Source: Providencia rettgeri (lineage in GTDB: Bacteria; Pseudomonadota; Gammaproteobacteria; Enterobacterales; Enterobacteriaceae). From it: a stretch of 64,000 nucleotides of DNA. Position numbers and translations under genes: made by a program. Of this stretch, positions 9,277 to 18,661 are shown in pieces. The stretch is from assembly GCF_041075285.1 (NCBI RefSeq), contig NZ_CP163512.1, positions 2,604,001-2,668,000 of the forward strand. The letters run 5' to 3'. The stretch's first letter is position 1; every line of letters starts with the position of its first letter. Under the pieces are notes generated by a model that had not been told where the DNA came from, ran no database searches, and worked only from the letters and a program-made list of their open reading frames with translations.

Positions 9277-9664
9277 TGCGTGACGCCGATTTCCTTAGAC
9301 GCATAGCGCCAATTACTACTAACAACCAACCAATTAGGAAACAAACTCCCCCTATTGGCGTAAAATAAGAAAAGTATTTTACCTGCAATAGGGCCATACA
9401 ATAAAGGCTACCACTAAAAAGAAGTATTCCAACAGAGAAAAAAACACCTGACCAATAAAACCACAAGATCACTTTGCGTAATAAAATCGCACCTAGCACC
9501 ATTAACGTGACAGTGTGCAACATTTGATAACGTAATCCTGTTTCAATCCAGTCCATTTGATGGACACTCATGATTGACGATAATGCATGAGAACCAATAG
9601 CCCCAAAAGCAACAGTAAAAAAGCCACTGATTCCAGCAAAAATTAACATCAAACGACTATTCAC
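9269..9664 (-). CDS. ygdD: YgdD, DUF423 inner-membrane protein
   Basis: A 131-aa membrane protein of unknown function with four hydrophobic helices (about 5-25, 40-62, 70-88 and 98-122). The start is GTG at 9664 ([11 protein letters not shown]); it aligns with the E. coli start and follows AAAGGTG by 7 nt. It lies between gcvA and rlmM, as in E. coli, 29 bp downstream of gcvA. Confidence 0.88.
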   Translation of the reverse strand: MNSRLMLIFAGISGFFTVAFGAIGSHALSSIMSVHQMDWIETGLRYQMLHTVTLMVLGAILLRKVILWFYWSGVFFSVGILLFSGSLYCMALLQVKYFSYFTPIGGVCFLIGWLLVVIGAMRLRKSASRNE

Positions 9665-9693
9665 AGTAACACCTTTTATATTTAAATACTTGA

Positions 9694-10635
9694 TTACTGA
9701 ATAAGCGCCACATCCTGGTCACCCGTAATAAACCCCAATTTCTCCTGCTCACTCGCAGCTTGCGCAAGGATCCACTGACGGAACGCAGCTATTTTCCCTA
9801 AATCTGCCTGACTTTCTTGGCAGACTAAATAAAACGCATTTTTACTAACTAACACCTCACTAAAGGGACAAACTAATCGCCCTGCGTCAATTTCATTCTT
9901 TGCCATTACATTATTAGTCAATGCAACACCTTGCCCATGTACTGCCGCTTGGATCACCATTGCACTATGACTAAAAATAGGACCTTGCTGTACATTGACG
10001 ATATTTTGTAACTCCAGTTGCTTAACATACGCTTGCCAGTCTTTACGTGAAGAATCATGTAACAGTGTATGCTTAGCTAAGTCCTCTGGATTTTTTAACT
10101 GATTATCTCCAGTCATTAATGACGGGGAACAAACTGGCATCAAATATTCGGCATACAGCCTATCCGTTCTTAAACCAGTCCAGTTTCCTCGACCATAAAA
10201 AATGGCGACATCGACATCATCAGCGAGTTTATCTTCTTCTCTATCAACTGCTTGGATCCTTACGTCAATACCTGGATAAGCTTGGTTAAACCCAGATAGC
10301 CTAGGTACCAACCATTGAATAGCAAAACTTGGAGATAGACTTACCGTGAGAGCCCCCTTGGCACTCCGAGCTTGCAACTTACGGGTCGCTTCATTTAAAG
10401 AAGAAAATATTTCTTTAATATCTAGGTAATAGCTCTGGCCTTCTTCCGTTAATAGCAATGAACGATTACGTCGCCGAAATAGCTTCAACCCAAGGAAATC
10501 TTCCAAACTTTTCATTTGGTGACTCACTGCGGCTTGGGTGACAAATAATTCTTCTGCTGCCTTAGTAAAACTTAAATGACGTGCAGCAGCATCAAACACT
10601 CTCAGGGCATTCAGTGGCGGTAATCTTTTAGACAT
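9694..10635 (-). CDS. gcvA: Glycine cleavage regulator GcvA
   Basis: A 313-aa LysR-family regulator that activates or represses the glycine cleavage operon and activates GcvB. The HTH is at about residues 17-40 (HLSFTKAAEELFVTQAAVSHQMKSLE), followed by a periplasmic-binding-like effector domain. The ATG at 10635 gives MSKRLPPLNALRVFDAA, as in E. coli; a GTG two codons upstream is in frame but unneeded. The C-terminus has about 10 extra residues (TGDQDVALIQ). It is divergent from gcvB, sharing a spacer of about 100 bp. Confidence 0.95.
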   Translation of the reverse strand: MSKRLPPLNALRVFDAAARHLSFTKAAEELFVTQAAVSHQMKSLEDFLGLKLFRRRNRSLLLTEEGQSYYLDIKEIFSSLNEATRKLQARSAKGALTVSLSPSFAIQWLVPRLSGFNQAYPGIDVRIQAVDREEDKLADDVDVAIFYGRGNWTGLRTDRLYAEYLMPVCSPSLMTGDNQLKNPEDLAKHTLLHDSSRKDWQAYVKQLELQNIVNVQQGPIFSHSAMVIQAAVHGQGVALTNNVMAKNEIDAGRLVCPFSEVLVSKNAFYLVCQESQADLGKIAAFRQWILAQAASEQEKLGFITGDQDVALIQ

Positions 10636-10701
10636 AATCACTTCGACTCGGCATCTTGTTATTCATTAGTTTTTTTCATCCGAAGCATTATAATTTGTCC
10701 C

Positions 10702-10730
10702 TTGAGGATCTGCCAGTAAATACCTATAGT
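10702..10730 (+). promoter_or_regulatory. gcvB promoter
   Basis: TTGAGG (-35, 10702-10707) and TATAGT (-10, 10725-10730) with a 17-bp spacer place the transcript start at about 10737, exactly where the conserved GcvB 5' sequence ACTTCCT begins. GcvA sites should lie upstream toward gcvA, but I did not define them. Confidence 0.8.
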
Positions 10731-10736
10731 ATGCGC

Positions 10737-10941
10737 ACTTCCTAAGCCGGAACGAAAAGTTACAGAGTTTAGTTACTTTGAAACTTTTGGCTTTGTGGTT
10801 GTGATGTTGTGTTTGCAAGTTGTCTGGTTGAACCAGACTTTGTAGCTTTTGCTACTGTTTTTTTCACTTCCTGTACATTTACCCTGTCTGTCCATAGTGA
10901 TTTTTATAGTGCACCGCCAAAACGCGGTGCTTTTTTTTTTT
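10737..10941 (+). ncRNA. gcvB: GcvB small RNA
   Basis: About 205 nt, matching E. coli GcvB over the 5' hairpin (ACTTCCTAAGCCGGAACG), the G/U-rich R1 region (GGTTGTGATGTTGTGTTTGC), the 3' block (TCACTTCCTGTACATTTACC, then CTGTCTGTCCATAGTGATT) and the terminator. GcvB pairs with many amino-acid and peptide transport mRNAs through Hfq. Relative to E. coli, as I recall it, R1 lacks a TGTTGTTG-like stretch and is about 8 nt shorter. It is transcribed divergently from its activator gcvA. Confidence 0.95.
10911..10941 (+). terminator. GcvB rho-independent terminator
   Basis: GCACCGC / GCGGTGC stem (10911-10930) followed by 11 T residues (10931-10941). The long U-tail suits Hfq binding. Confidence 0.92.
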
Positions 10942-11336
10942 GCTTTTTTACTGAAATCTACGTTAAAGAAAATAAGCAATTTAACTTAGTAAATACAAAT
11001 AGCTATATATAATTACTAGTGTACCGAAAAAACTTTAAGTTAGATATTTAAGATAATTCCTGAAAATGATTCAATTTATGCTTCTCAAAAAAGGAGTCAC
11101 AAAGAAAAAGAGACAGATTGCGCTACAACGCTCTGAATCACTCTAGAAAATCATTTTTTAACTAATGCTAATAAGTAATACCAAACGTAACAAAATATTT
11201 CAATGTTTTGATTGAAAATCACAAGTTTAAATTAATCAAAAAATAATCAATAATGTACGGATAAATGTACATCTCTGTAGACAAGGCTCACAACCTTCAG
11301 GCAACACAGATAATATTGACTAAAAAGAAAAAATCC
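10942..11336. other. AT-rich spacer between gcvB and csdA
   Basis: A 395-bp non-coding stretch. It contains a ribosome-site-like AAAAAAGGAGT near 11090 but no ATG or GTG at a workable distance. There is no clear hairpin array, repeat or sRNA signature. The csdA promoter must lie here; I could not pick it with confidence. Confidence 0.5.
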
Positions 11337-12542
11337 ATGGATCATTTTAGTGCTACCCCATTTCGCCAAGCATTTCCTGCAATAAACTCCTCAACACTAT
11401 TTTTTGATAGTGCAGCAACGGCATTGAAACCCCTTGCGATGATTGAGGCTTCGAACGATTACTATCGTTTATCTGGAAGTTCGGTCTACCGCGGACAATC
11501 CCCCGAGTCATTAAAATTGACCCGCGACTATGAACTTGGTCGCATTCGAGCTGCAAAATTCATCAATGCAGCCAGCGAAAAAAATATTATTTGGACGCGT
11601 GGTACAACTGAGTCAATTAATTTAATTGCTCAAAGTTATTTTCGCCCTATATTACAAGCTGGTGATGAAATTATTGTTAGTGAAATAGAGCACCATTCAA
11701 ACTTATTACCGTGGATGATCGTTGCTAAGCAAACAGGGGCTAAAGTTATAAAATGGCCAATGGAAAAAGACGCGTCGTTAAATATTGATAAACTAAAACC
11801 ACTGCTAACTAACAAAACCAAAGCTATTGCTATCACTCAAATGTCGAATGTCACTGGTTTCCAGCCTGATGTAGCCGCAATCACCCACCTCGCACATCAA
11901 ATAGGTGCTCGCGTTATCGTTGACGGTGCACAAGGTGTTGTACACTGCCCAATCGATGTGAGTACTGAAGATATCGATTTTTATGTGTTTTCCGCCCATA
12001 AACTTTATGGTCCAACGGGGCTTGGTGTGTGTTATGGCAAAACGGAATTATTAGAAGCAATGGCACCTTGGCATGGTGGTGGAAAAATGTTGACTGAAGT
12101 GAACTTTGAAAGTTTCACACCCGCCCCCATTCCCCAGTGTTTTGAAGCCGGCACTCCCAATATTGCGGGGGTTATTGCATTCTCCGCCGTCCTAGAATGG
12201 GTAGCAGCTATCGATTTAGCGCAAGCAGAGGCTTACACTTGCTCACTTATTGAATATGCAAATAGAAAGCTCTCACACATTCCAGGTTTTATTCGTTATA
12301 GTGTGCCTAATTCGCCTTTACTCTCATTTAATTTTGCCGGTATTCATCATAGCGATTTAGGCATGCTATTGACTGAACAGCATATTGCATTACGCTATGG
12401 GCAGCATTGTGCCCAACCTTTAATGGATGCCTTGAATATTAGTGGCTGCATACGCATCTCAGCGATGCCATACAATAATCTGCAAGATATTGATAAACTT
12501 ATAAAAGCCGTCACATTTTCACTTTCAATACTCAATGACTAA
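11337..12542 (+). CDS. csdA: Cysteine desulfurase CsdA
   Basis: A 401-aa PLP enzyme of the SufS-like class that removes sulfur from cysteine and passes it to CsdE. The PLP lysine is in FSAHKLYGPTG, and the persulfide cysteine is in LRYGQHCAQPLM near the C-terminus. The PLP-binding His and Asp lie in EIEHHSN and VDGAQGVVH. I chose ATG 11337 (MDHFSATPFRQAFPA), as in E. coli; an open extension to 11265 is Lys-rich and not family-like. It is followed by csdE after 30 bp. Confidence 0.93.
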   Translation: MDHFSATPFRQAFPAINSSTLFFDSAATALKPLAMIEASNDYYRLSGSSVYRGQSPESLKLTRDYELGRIRAAKFINAASEKNIIWTRGTTESINLIAQSYFRPILQAGDEIIVSEIEHHSNLLPWMIVAKQTGAKVIKWPMEKDASLNIDKLKPLLTNKTKAIAITQMSNVTGFQPDVAAITHLAHQIGARVIVDGAQGVVHCPIDVSTEDIDFYVFSAHKLYGPTGLGVCYGKTELLEAMAPWHGGGKMLTEVNFESFTPAPIPQCFEAGTPNIAGVIAFSAVLEWVAAIDLAQAEAYTCSLIEYANRKLSHIPGFIRYSVPNSPLLSFNFAGIHHSDLGMLLTEQHIALRYGQHCAQPLMDALNISGCIRISAMPYNNLQDIDKLIKAVTFSLSILND

Positions 12543-12572
12543 ATCAATATTAAAGATAAAAAAGGAAGCCTA

Positions 12573-13031
12573 ATGACTTCGACTAAACATGAACTTGCTC
12601 CGCACCCTTTTGGTACAGAGATTGGAATTCAAGAAATAGTTGAACAGTTTTCCACACACAAAGCATGGGAAGATAAGTACCGTCTACTTATCCAATTTGC
12701 GCGGCAATTACCCGCGTTAACTGACGAAGAAAAACAGCACACTCAAGAAGTGAAGGGTTGCGAAAACCGTGTATGGATTGGCGCATTAATCAATGATGAT
12801 GAAACTTTTCATTTTTATGGTGACAGTGAAGGTCGCGTAGTAAAGGGACTTTTCGCTATCTTATTAGCGGCTATTGAACAAAAAACAGCAAAAGAGATCT
12901 TGGCAATTGATTTTAATGAGCTACTAGAAAAAACAGGTTTACTCGGCCAACTCAGTGGTTCACGCCAAAATGGTATTCAGTCACTAATTACAGTCATTCA
13001 AAATATTGCCAATGAAATGACACCCGCCTAA
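12573..13031 (+). CDS. csdE: Sulfur acceptor protein CsdE
   Basis: A 152-aa SufE-like protein that accepts persulfide from CsdA and works with TcdA in the CsdA-CsdE-CsdL system. The acceptor cysteine is in EVKGCENRVWIGA (about residue 64). AAGGAAGCCTA before the ATG is a good Shine-Dalgarno. It forms an operon with csdA and ends at a strong bidirectional terminator facing tcdA. Confidence 0.92.
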   Translation: MTSTKHELAPHPFGTEIGIQEIVEQFSTHKAWEDKYRLLIQFARQLPALTDEEKQHTQEVKGCENRVWIGALINDDETFHFYGDSEGRVVKGLFAILLAAIEQKTAKEILAIDFNELLEKTGLLGQLSGSRQNGIQSLITVIQNIANEMTPA

Positions 13032-13037
13032 TCAATG

Positions 13038-13071
13038 AAAGAGGCTATCTATCGCAATAGCCTCTTTATTT
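13038..13071. terminator. Bidirectional terminator between csdE and tcdA
   Basis: AAAGAGGCTAT (13038-13048) pairs perfectly with ATAGCCTCTTT (13057-13067) around an 8-nt loop. T-rich sequence follows on both strands. Confidence 0.88.
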
Positions 13072-13073
13072 AT

Positions 13074-13889
13074 TCATCTTTTTTCAGCGTCTCTTTGTGC
13101 CTTAGCCATCATTTTTTTCAACGCGTGGGCGACAGCAATAAAACCAAAACTTGCCGTTACCATTGTCACTGCACCAAAACCTGAGGCGCAATCCATTCGT
13201 TTTGACCCCTCTGCGGTACTTTTAGCCGCACAGACAGTGCCATCACTTTGTGGATAAACAAGCTGTTCAGTGGAAAATACGCAATCAATCCCTAATTTAC
13301 CTTTGCCATTTTTAACCACCTTAAAATCTGACTTTAACCGCTCACGAAGTTTTGCTGCTAATGGGTCTTGAATGGTTTTCGCCAAATCTGCCACTTGTAT
13401 TTGTGTTGGATCCATTTGACCACCTGCTCCTCCCGTCGTGATCACTGGGACTTTAAAGCGCCTACAATAAGCCAGTAGCGCCGCTTTAGGCCTAACACTA
13501 TCAATGGCATCAATAACATAATCAAAGCCTGTACTGAAGTATTGAGCAACATTATCGACAGTAATGAAATCATCAATTACATTCACCACGCACTCTGGGT
13601 TAATCTCCAAAATGCGGGCTTTCATCACATCCACTTTCGGTAACCCGATAGTTGATTTGACTGCGTGTAGCTGACGGTTGGTATTGGTTACGCAAATATC
13701 ATCCATATCGATTAAGGTAATTTTGCCGATACCTGAACGAGCTAGCGCCTCCGCAGCCCATACACCGACCCCACCCACACCAACCACACAGATATGGGAG
13801 CGTGCAAAAAGATGAAGGGCTTGCTGCCCATATAAACGCCCGATCCCAGCAAAACGCTGCATCCAAGCATCAGAAAGCTTAGTTTGCAT
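13074..13889 (-). CDS. tcdA: tRNA threonylcarbamoyladenosine dehydratase TcdA (CsdL)
   Basis: A 271-aa E1-like ATP-dependent enzyme that cyclises t6A37 of tRNA to ct6A. The nucleotide-binding motif VVGVGGVGVWAAEALARSG is at about residues 35-53, with the downstream IDMDDICVTNTNRQ segment typical of ThiF/MoeB folds. The catalytic region VYPQSDGTVCAAKSTAEGSK contains the conserved Cys. A C-terminal hydrophobic helix (GAVTMVTASFGFIAVAHAL) suggests membrane association. It is convergent with its functional partners csdA-csdE. Confidence 0.93.
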   Translation of the reverse strand: MQTKLSDAWMQRFAGIGRLYGQQALHLFARSHICVVGVGGVGVWAAEALARSGIGKITLIDMDDICVTNTNRQLHAVKSTIGLPKVDVMKARILEINPECVVNVIDDFITVDNVAQYFSTGFDYVIDAIDSVRPKAALLAYCRRFKVPVITTGGAGGQMDPTQIQVADLAKTIQDPLAAKLRERLKSDFKVVKNGKGKLGIDCVFSTEQLVYPQSDGTVCAAKSTAEGSKRMDCASGFGAVTMVTASFGFIAVAHALKKMMAKAQRDAEKR

Positions 13890-13919
13890 AATAACAAACG
13901 ACCTTAGTTAAAACGGTAA

Positions 13920-15059
13920 TTACATTGTACCAAAAAGGGGCTGACTCTTTTTCAGCACCCAAACGCGTCCATAATGGTTATAAAAGCCAGCCATTTTGCC
14001 TGCGTCATGACCTGTACCGTGGTAAATATCAAAATGGTGACCTTTGATCGCCCCTCCCACATCCAAGGCAACCATCATACGCATTTCGTATTGCCCCGTA
14101 AATTTACCATTGCCATCTAAAACAGGTATCTCCGCTAATAACGCTGTACCCGCTGGGATCAACGTTTTATCTGACGCCACGGAAGCTTTAGCAATCAAGG
14201 GAACGGCACTTGCACCTCTTACCGGCACAAAAGACTGTGGTTTGAAGAAAACAAACGATGGATTTTCCTCTAACAATTGACGAACTTCTTGTTCACTATG
14301 GCTATTTGCCCAATCGTGGATTGCTTGTAAGGACATTTGGCTTAATGGCACTTCACCGCGATCAACAAGCACTTTACCTATACTTTTATAGGCGTGACCA
14401 TTCTTTCCGGCATAGCCAAAAAAATCCAACGGGCTACCATCACCAAAATCAACATAACCACTCCCTTGGACTTCCATCATAAAATTATCTACAGCAGAGT
14501 TACTGTAAGCCAAAATAAGGCTATCGCTTAGTGCACCATTATAAATAGCGGCTCGACTTGGTAAACGAGACTTCCCTTTTGGTGGCATTCTATATAGGGG
14601 ATGGCGAAACTCCCCCTGCGGCGAGCGCCTTGCTTCAATAACGGGTGTGTAATAACCCGTAAATTGAACGTTCCCGTAGTTATCAACCCCTTCCATTTGG
14701 AATGCAGACAAATTGAAATTAGCAAGCTGAGCAGGGTCCCCCCCCGCCATTAACCAGTTCTCAATTGCGTGATATGTATCACGGTTATTCTGAAATAAAC
14801 GAGGAGATGCTTTTTGAATTTCCATGACTTGCTGGTTAAAGTCAGGTGCGTTTATTGGCTTACCTTGAACATTTACCTGATTAACTTTTTGTAAGTCTTC
14901 GATAAGGCGCCCATCTTTATACTGTTGCCCCTTATCTGTTGGATGAGTTTGGCATCCTGCTAACAATGAAAAAAAGACACCTGTCACTATCCATTTATTT
15001 AGCACCGACCATTTTGTTGCAGCCAGTGCATTAATTACCTTCGTTAATCCTAAATTCAT
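13920..15059 (-). CDS. mltA: Membrane-bound lytic murein transglycosylase A
   Basis: An outer-membrane lipoprotein that cleaves peptidoglycan glycan strands to 1,6-anhydroMurNAc. The lipobox LLAGC sits after a hydrophobic segment, and the body matches E. coli MltA (QMEGVDNYGNVQFTGYYTPVIEAR; VQGSGYVDFGDGSPL). The MltA/3D domain carries VALDVGGAIKGHHFDIYHG with the catalytic Asp. The start is uncertain: ATG 15059 puts the lipid Cys at residue 36, whereas a GTG at 15005 would put it at residue 18, more typical for a lipoprotein, but has no clear Shine-Dalgarno. Confidence 0.9.
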   Translation of the reverse strand: MNLGLTKVINALAATKWSVLNKWIVTGVFFSLLAGCQTHPTDKGQQYKDGRLIEDLQKVNQVNVQGKPINAPDFNQQVMEIQKASPRLFQNNRDTYHAIENWLMAGGDPAQLANFNLSAFQMEGVDNYGNVQFTGYYTPVIEARRSPQGEFRHPLYRMPPKGKSRLPSRAAIYNGALSDSLILAYSNSAVDNFMMEVQGSGYVDFGDGSPLDFFGYAGKNGHAYKSIGKVLVDRGEVPLSQMSLQAIHDWANSHSEQEVRQLLEENPSFVFFKPQSFVPVRGASAVPLIAKASVASDKTLIPAGTALLAEIPVLDGNGKFTGQYEMRMMVALDVGGAIKGHHFDIYHGTGHDAGKMAGFYNHYGRVWVLKKSQPLFGTM

Positions 15060-15251
15060 GCTCCACCATCCAAACGCATCCAACAATCCAATATGAAACG
15101 CACAATAGCAAACCCAAAATGGGAATGAAACGTGTAAACATATTTAGTTAAATTATTTTCCTTTACCACTCCGGTAAAGATTAAAAAATAGGCATTCCGT
15201 GCGTATTTTGTTCTATAGAATACGAAAAATGAAAAAAAAACACGAAAAAAC

Positions 15252-15279
15252 TTGCATCAGATCTCATCCCGAGTATAGT
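15252..15279 (+). promoter_or_regulatory. Promoter of the initiator tRNA operon
   Basis: TTGCAT (15252-15257) and TATAGT (15274-15279), 16 bp apart, precede a GC-rich discriminator GCCCGC and the first tRNA at 15293. A GC-rich discriminator is typical of stringently controlled stable-RNA promoters. Confidence 0.75.
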
Positions 15280-15292
15280 GCCCGCTATCGGA

Positions 15293-15369
<77 letters not shown>

Positions 15370-15425
15370 ATACTGATTTAATCAGTAGAGCAGTTAAAAA
15401 ATCAAAATGTTGTAAAAAGTTCAGT

Positions 15426-15502
<77 letters not shown>

Positions 15503-15520
15503 ATTTTTTACTTCTTCAGT

Positions 15521-15597
<77 letters not shown>

Positions 15598-15714
15598 ATT
15601 TTCTCTCTGAGTTATCTTCCCCTAAGACACCCCAATAATCTTATCTAGTAGTTTGATAATAAAAAAGGCGACTCGCATTACGCTTATCACCTCTTTGTTT
15701 ATCTTTCAGTTTAC

Positions 15715-16965
15715 TTAATTACGGATCGCTAACTCACCACCGTTACGGAAATAGGCTTTTATCCCTTCAAAAATGGATTCTGCCATTTGTTGTTGGAATT
15801 TAGCCGTCTTCAGCTTACGTTCTTCTTCTAAATTACTGATAAACGCCGTTTCAACTAATATTGATGGGATCTCAGGAGCTTTGAGTACCGCAAACCCTGC
15901 TTGGTCAACCTTGTTTTTGTGTAATCGGTTAACTCGCCCCATGCGTTTGAGTACTTCATCACCAAATTTTAAACTATCGTTTATGGTGGCTGTCTGAACT
16001 AAATCCAACATAGTGTGATCGAGATACACATCCCCGCTCTTACTGACCCCACCTATTAAATCGGCCTCATTCTGAGTTTGAGCAAGATATCGAGCTGTGT
16101 TACTGGTTGCCCCTTTTGTCGATAATGCAAACACTGACGAACCATGGGCTGAACGATTAGTAAAGGCATCCGCATGGATTGACACAAATAAATCAGCCTG
16201 CATTTTACGCGCTTTCGCAACACGCACTTTTAATGGAATAAACACATCCTCATTACGTGTCATATATACGCGCATTTTCGGTTCTTTATCGATCAGCGCT
16301 TTCAAACGCCGAGCAATTTGCAAAACGACGTCTTTTTCACGCGTTTTATATTTCCCTATTGCACCAGGGTCTTCCCCACCGTGCCCAGGGTCAATCATAA
16401 TAATAATTGGCCGGTCAGTTCCCGCTTTGCCCGGTTTTTTCGCTTGTGCAGGCATACTTTCTTCGAGGTCACCTTTATTGTAATCCTCAAGTAATGCCAG
16501 CAATGGATCATCAGTCGTATCCACCCCTTTACCCGGATAGAAATCAAGAACTAAGCGGTGCTTAAACTCTCCTACTGGCGACATAGTGAAGAATTGCGGG
16601 GTCACTTTATTTTTAACTTCAAAAACAAGACGCACTGTTTTAGGGTCAAACTGCCCCACCCTAACCAATTTTAGGTAAGGATCACGAGTTTGAATTTGGG
16701 CTCCCATCTGTTTGAGGACATTATTGAGTTGCACCCCTTCAAGGTCGACAACAATCCGCTCTGGGTCATTTAGCACAAACTGGCGGTACTTTAGCGGAAC
16801 ACTTGATTCAAGCGTCACACGGGTGTAACTCGACGCAGGCCAAATACGTACAGCGATCACGCTGCTATTCGCAGAAAAACCGAATGGGCTAACGCTCAGT
16901 AACATAACTGCGGCGGCACCTTGAATAAAACGGCGCTTAGATGGGCTGTGATCTTGCTGACTCAT
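15715..16965 (-). CDS. amiC: N-acetylmuramoyl-L-alanine amidase AmiC
   Basis: A 416-aa periplasmic zinc amidase that splits daughter-cell peptidoglycan at the septum; in E. coli it is activated by NlpD. A Tat signal peptide is visible ([15 protein letters not shown]...FGFSA). An AMIN domain follows (about 35-150), then a linker, then the Amidase_3 domain with zinc motifs [19 protein letters not shown] and LVETAFISN. The ATG at 16965 ([13 protein letters not shown]) fits E. coli; an open 18-residue extension to 17019 does not. It is divergent from argA. Confidence 0.94.
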   Translation of the reverse strand: MSQQDHSPSKRRFIQGAAAVMLLSVSPFGFSANSSVIAVRIWPASSYTRVTLESSVPLKYRQFVLNDPERIVVDLEGVQLNNVLKQMGAQIQTRDPYLKLVRVGQFDPKTVRLVFEVKNKVTPQFFTMSPVGEFKHRLVLDFYPGKGVDTTDDPLLALLEDYNKGDLEESMPAQAKKPGKAGTDRPIIIMIDPGHGGEDPGAIGKYKTREKDVVLQIARRLKALIDKEPKMRVYMTRNEDVFIPLKVRVAKARKMQADLFVSIHADAFTNRSAHGSSVFALSTKGATSNTARYLAQTQNEADLIGGVSKSGDVYLDHTMLDLVQTATINDSLKFGDEVLKRMGRVNRLHKNKVDQAGFAVLKAPEIPSILVETAFISNLEEERKLKTAKFQQQMAESIFEGIKAYFRNGGELAIRN

Positions 16966-17162
16966 CAATAATTCCGAACCTAAAACTGAAAAATAAAGTG
17001 ATTTTAGAATATATGCCAATTATTTGGCCAGAAATAAGCACTCTAACTAATCATGTGACTTCTGTCATTAATAATACACATTTATATTTAAAGATATGTA
17101 ACCCTTAAAAATATATTTGTTATTTTTTTATACCATCTTTTACTTGATATTTTTTGTCAAAA

Positions 17163-17197
17163 AGAATAAAAATACATTATTAACGAATAAAAATTCA
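17163..17197. promoter_or_regulatory. Tandem ARG boxes upstream of argA
   Basis: Two ArgR half-palindrome pairs: AGAATAAAAATACA (17163-17176) and CGAATAAAAATTCA (17184-17197), against the core consensus TGAATWWWWATTCA. Their centres are 21 bp apart, the canonical spacing of two 18-bp ARG boxes separated by 3 bp. They end 15 bp before the argA ATG, so bound ArgR would block transcription. Confidence 0.8.
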
Positions 17198-17212
17198 CTC
17201 AAGAGGGTTGTT

Positions 17213-18556
17213 ATGAAAGAGCGCAGCACCGAGTTGGTTGATGAGTTTCGCCATTCGGTACCTTATATAAACGCCCACCGCGGCAAAACTTTTATTATTA
17301 TGCTTGGTGGTGAAGCGATTGCGCATGAGAATTTCCCAAGCATTGTCAATGATATAGGATTATTACATAGCTTAGGGATCCGAATCGTTGTGGTCTATGG
17401 CGCGCGCCCTCAAATTGAGGATATTTTAGCTGAGCATAAATATGATGCCGTTTATCATAAACATACACGAGTGACTGATTCAAATACGCTTGAATATGTT
17501 AAACAGGCGTCAGGTGCGTTACAACTGGATATTACCGCTCGTTTATCGATGAGCTTAAGTAATACACCATTACAAGGCGCTCACATTAATGTGGTCAGTG
17601 GGAATTTTGTGATAGCACAACCGCTTGGCGTTGATGACGGTGTTGATTACTGCCACAGTGGCAGAATTCGTCGCATAAATGAAGAAGCAATTAATAATCA
17701 GTTAGATAATGGCTCTATTGTCTTAATCGGCCCAGTTGCAGTTTCTGTGACAGGGGAAAGCTTTAATCTTACTTCCGAAGAAATTGCCACCCAACTGGCC
17801 GTAAAAATGAAGGCAGAAAAACTCATCGGATTCTGCTCTTCCCAAGGTGTTGCGGATAAAGATGGCAATATTTTATCTGAGCTGTTTCCAAACGAAGCCG
17901 AAAATCGAATTCAAGAGCTTGAGTCTGAAGGGGATTATTATTCAGGAACGGTACGTTTCTTACGTGGTGCAGCAAAAGCTTGTCGCCGAGGGGTACGTCG
18001 TAGCCACCTGTTAAGCTACCAAGAGAATGGCTCGCTTATCCAAGAATTGTTCTCCCGTGATGGTATCGGTACGCAAATCGTAATGGAAAGTGCGGAGCAA
18101 ATTCGTCGTGCGAATATTAATGATATTGGGGGCATTCTGGAATTAATTCGTCCATTAGAACAGCAAGGGATCCTCGTTCGCCGCTCCCGCGAACAACTCG
18201 AAATGGAAATTGATAAATTCACGATCATCGAACGGGACAACTTGGTCATTGCATGCGCAGCGCTTTACCCATATCCAGATGAAAAATTAGGTGAAATGGC
18301 TTGCGTCGCTGTCCATCCTGACTACCGAAGCTCTGCTCGAGGGGAAGAACTGCTTCACCGTATTGCTGTGCAAGCAAAACAATTTGGTTTAGAGAAATTG
18401 TTCGTCTTAACCACCCGCAGCATCCATTGGTTCCAAGAACGAGGCTTTATACCTGCTGAAATTGACATGCTGCCATTGAAAAAACAGGCTTTATATAATT
18501 ACCAACGCCGTTCTAAAATTTTAATTTTAGATTTAAAGGGCCAATCTGATAAATAG
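17213..18556 (+). CDS. argA: N-acetylglutamate synthase ArgA
   Basis: A 447-aa enzyme for the first step of arginine synthesis, acetyl-CoA plus glutamate to N-acetylglutamate, feedback-inhibited by arginine. It has an N-terminal amino-acid-kinase-like domain (about 20-285; [18 protein letters not shown]) and a C-terminal GNAT domain (about 295-430; [20 protein letters not shown]). ATG 17213 ([12 protein letters not shown]) follows AGAGGG and matches E. coli; the upstream open extension is hydrophobic and AT-rich, not coding-like. Regulated by the ARG boxes just upstream. Confidence 0.95.
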   Translation: MKERSTELVDEFRHSVPYINAHRGKTFIIMLGGEAIAHENFPSIVNDIGLLHSLGIRIVVVYGARPQIEDILAEHKYDAVYHKHTRVTDSNTLEYVKQASGALQLDITARLSMSLSNTPLQGAHINVVSGNFVIAQPLGVDDGVDYCHSGRIRRINEEAINNQLDNGSIVLIGPVAVSVTGESFNLTSEEIATQLAVKMKAEKLIGFCSSQGVADKDGNILSELFPNEAENRIQELESEGDYYSGTVRFLRGAAKACRRGVRRSHLLSYQENGSLIQELFSRDGIGTQIVMESAEQIRRANINDIGGILELIRPLEQQGILVRRSREQLEMEIDKFTIIERDNLVIACAALYPYPDEKLGEMACVAVHPDYRSSARGEELLHRIAVQAKQFGLEKLFVLTTRSIHWFQERGFIPAEIDMLPLKKQALYNYQRRSKILILDLKGQSDK

Positions 18557-18599
18557 TCGGATCTTAGCTTGCCATAAAACAAGTATCGGTTAGTACAAT

Positions 18600-18634
18600 C
18601 CCCCAAATTACACACGGATGTCTAATTTTGGGGG
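18600..18634. terminator. Bidirectional hairpin between argA and the 189-aa gene
   Basis: CCCCCAAATTA (18600-18610) pairs with TAATTTTGGGGG (18623-18634), a very stable stem 44 bp after the argA stop and 28 bp from the stop of the converging gene. Confidence 0.75.
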
Positions 18635-18661
18635 AACGTTTAATTGCTAATCACTATTGGC

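Noticed and set aside
11085..11155. Small ORF after AAAAAAGGAGT upstream of csdA
   Set aside because: No ATG, GTG or TTG at a usable distance from the purine run.
11265..11336. 24-residue N-terminal extension of CsdA
   Set aside because: Lys-rich, not family-like, and the internal ATG aligns with E. coli CsdA.
15664..15710. Hairpin AAAAAAGGCGA...TCACCTCTTT after the tRNA operon as terminator
   Set aside because: The stem has several mismatches; not strong enough to call.
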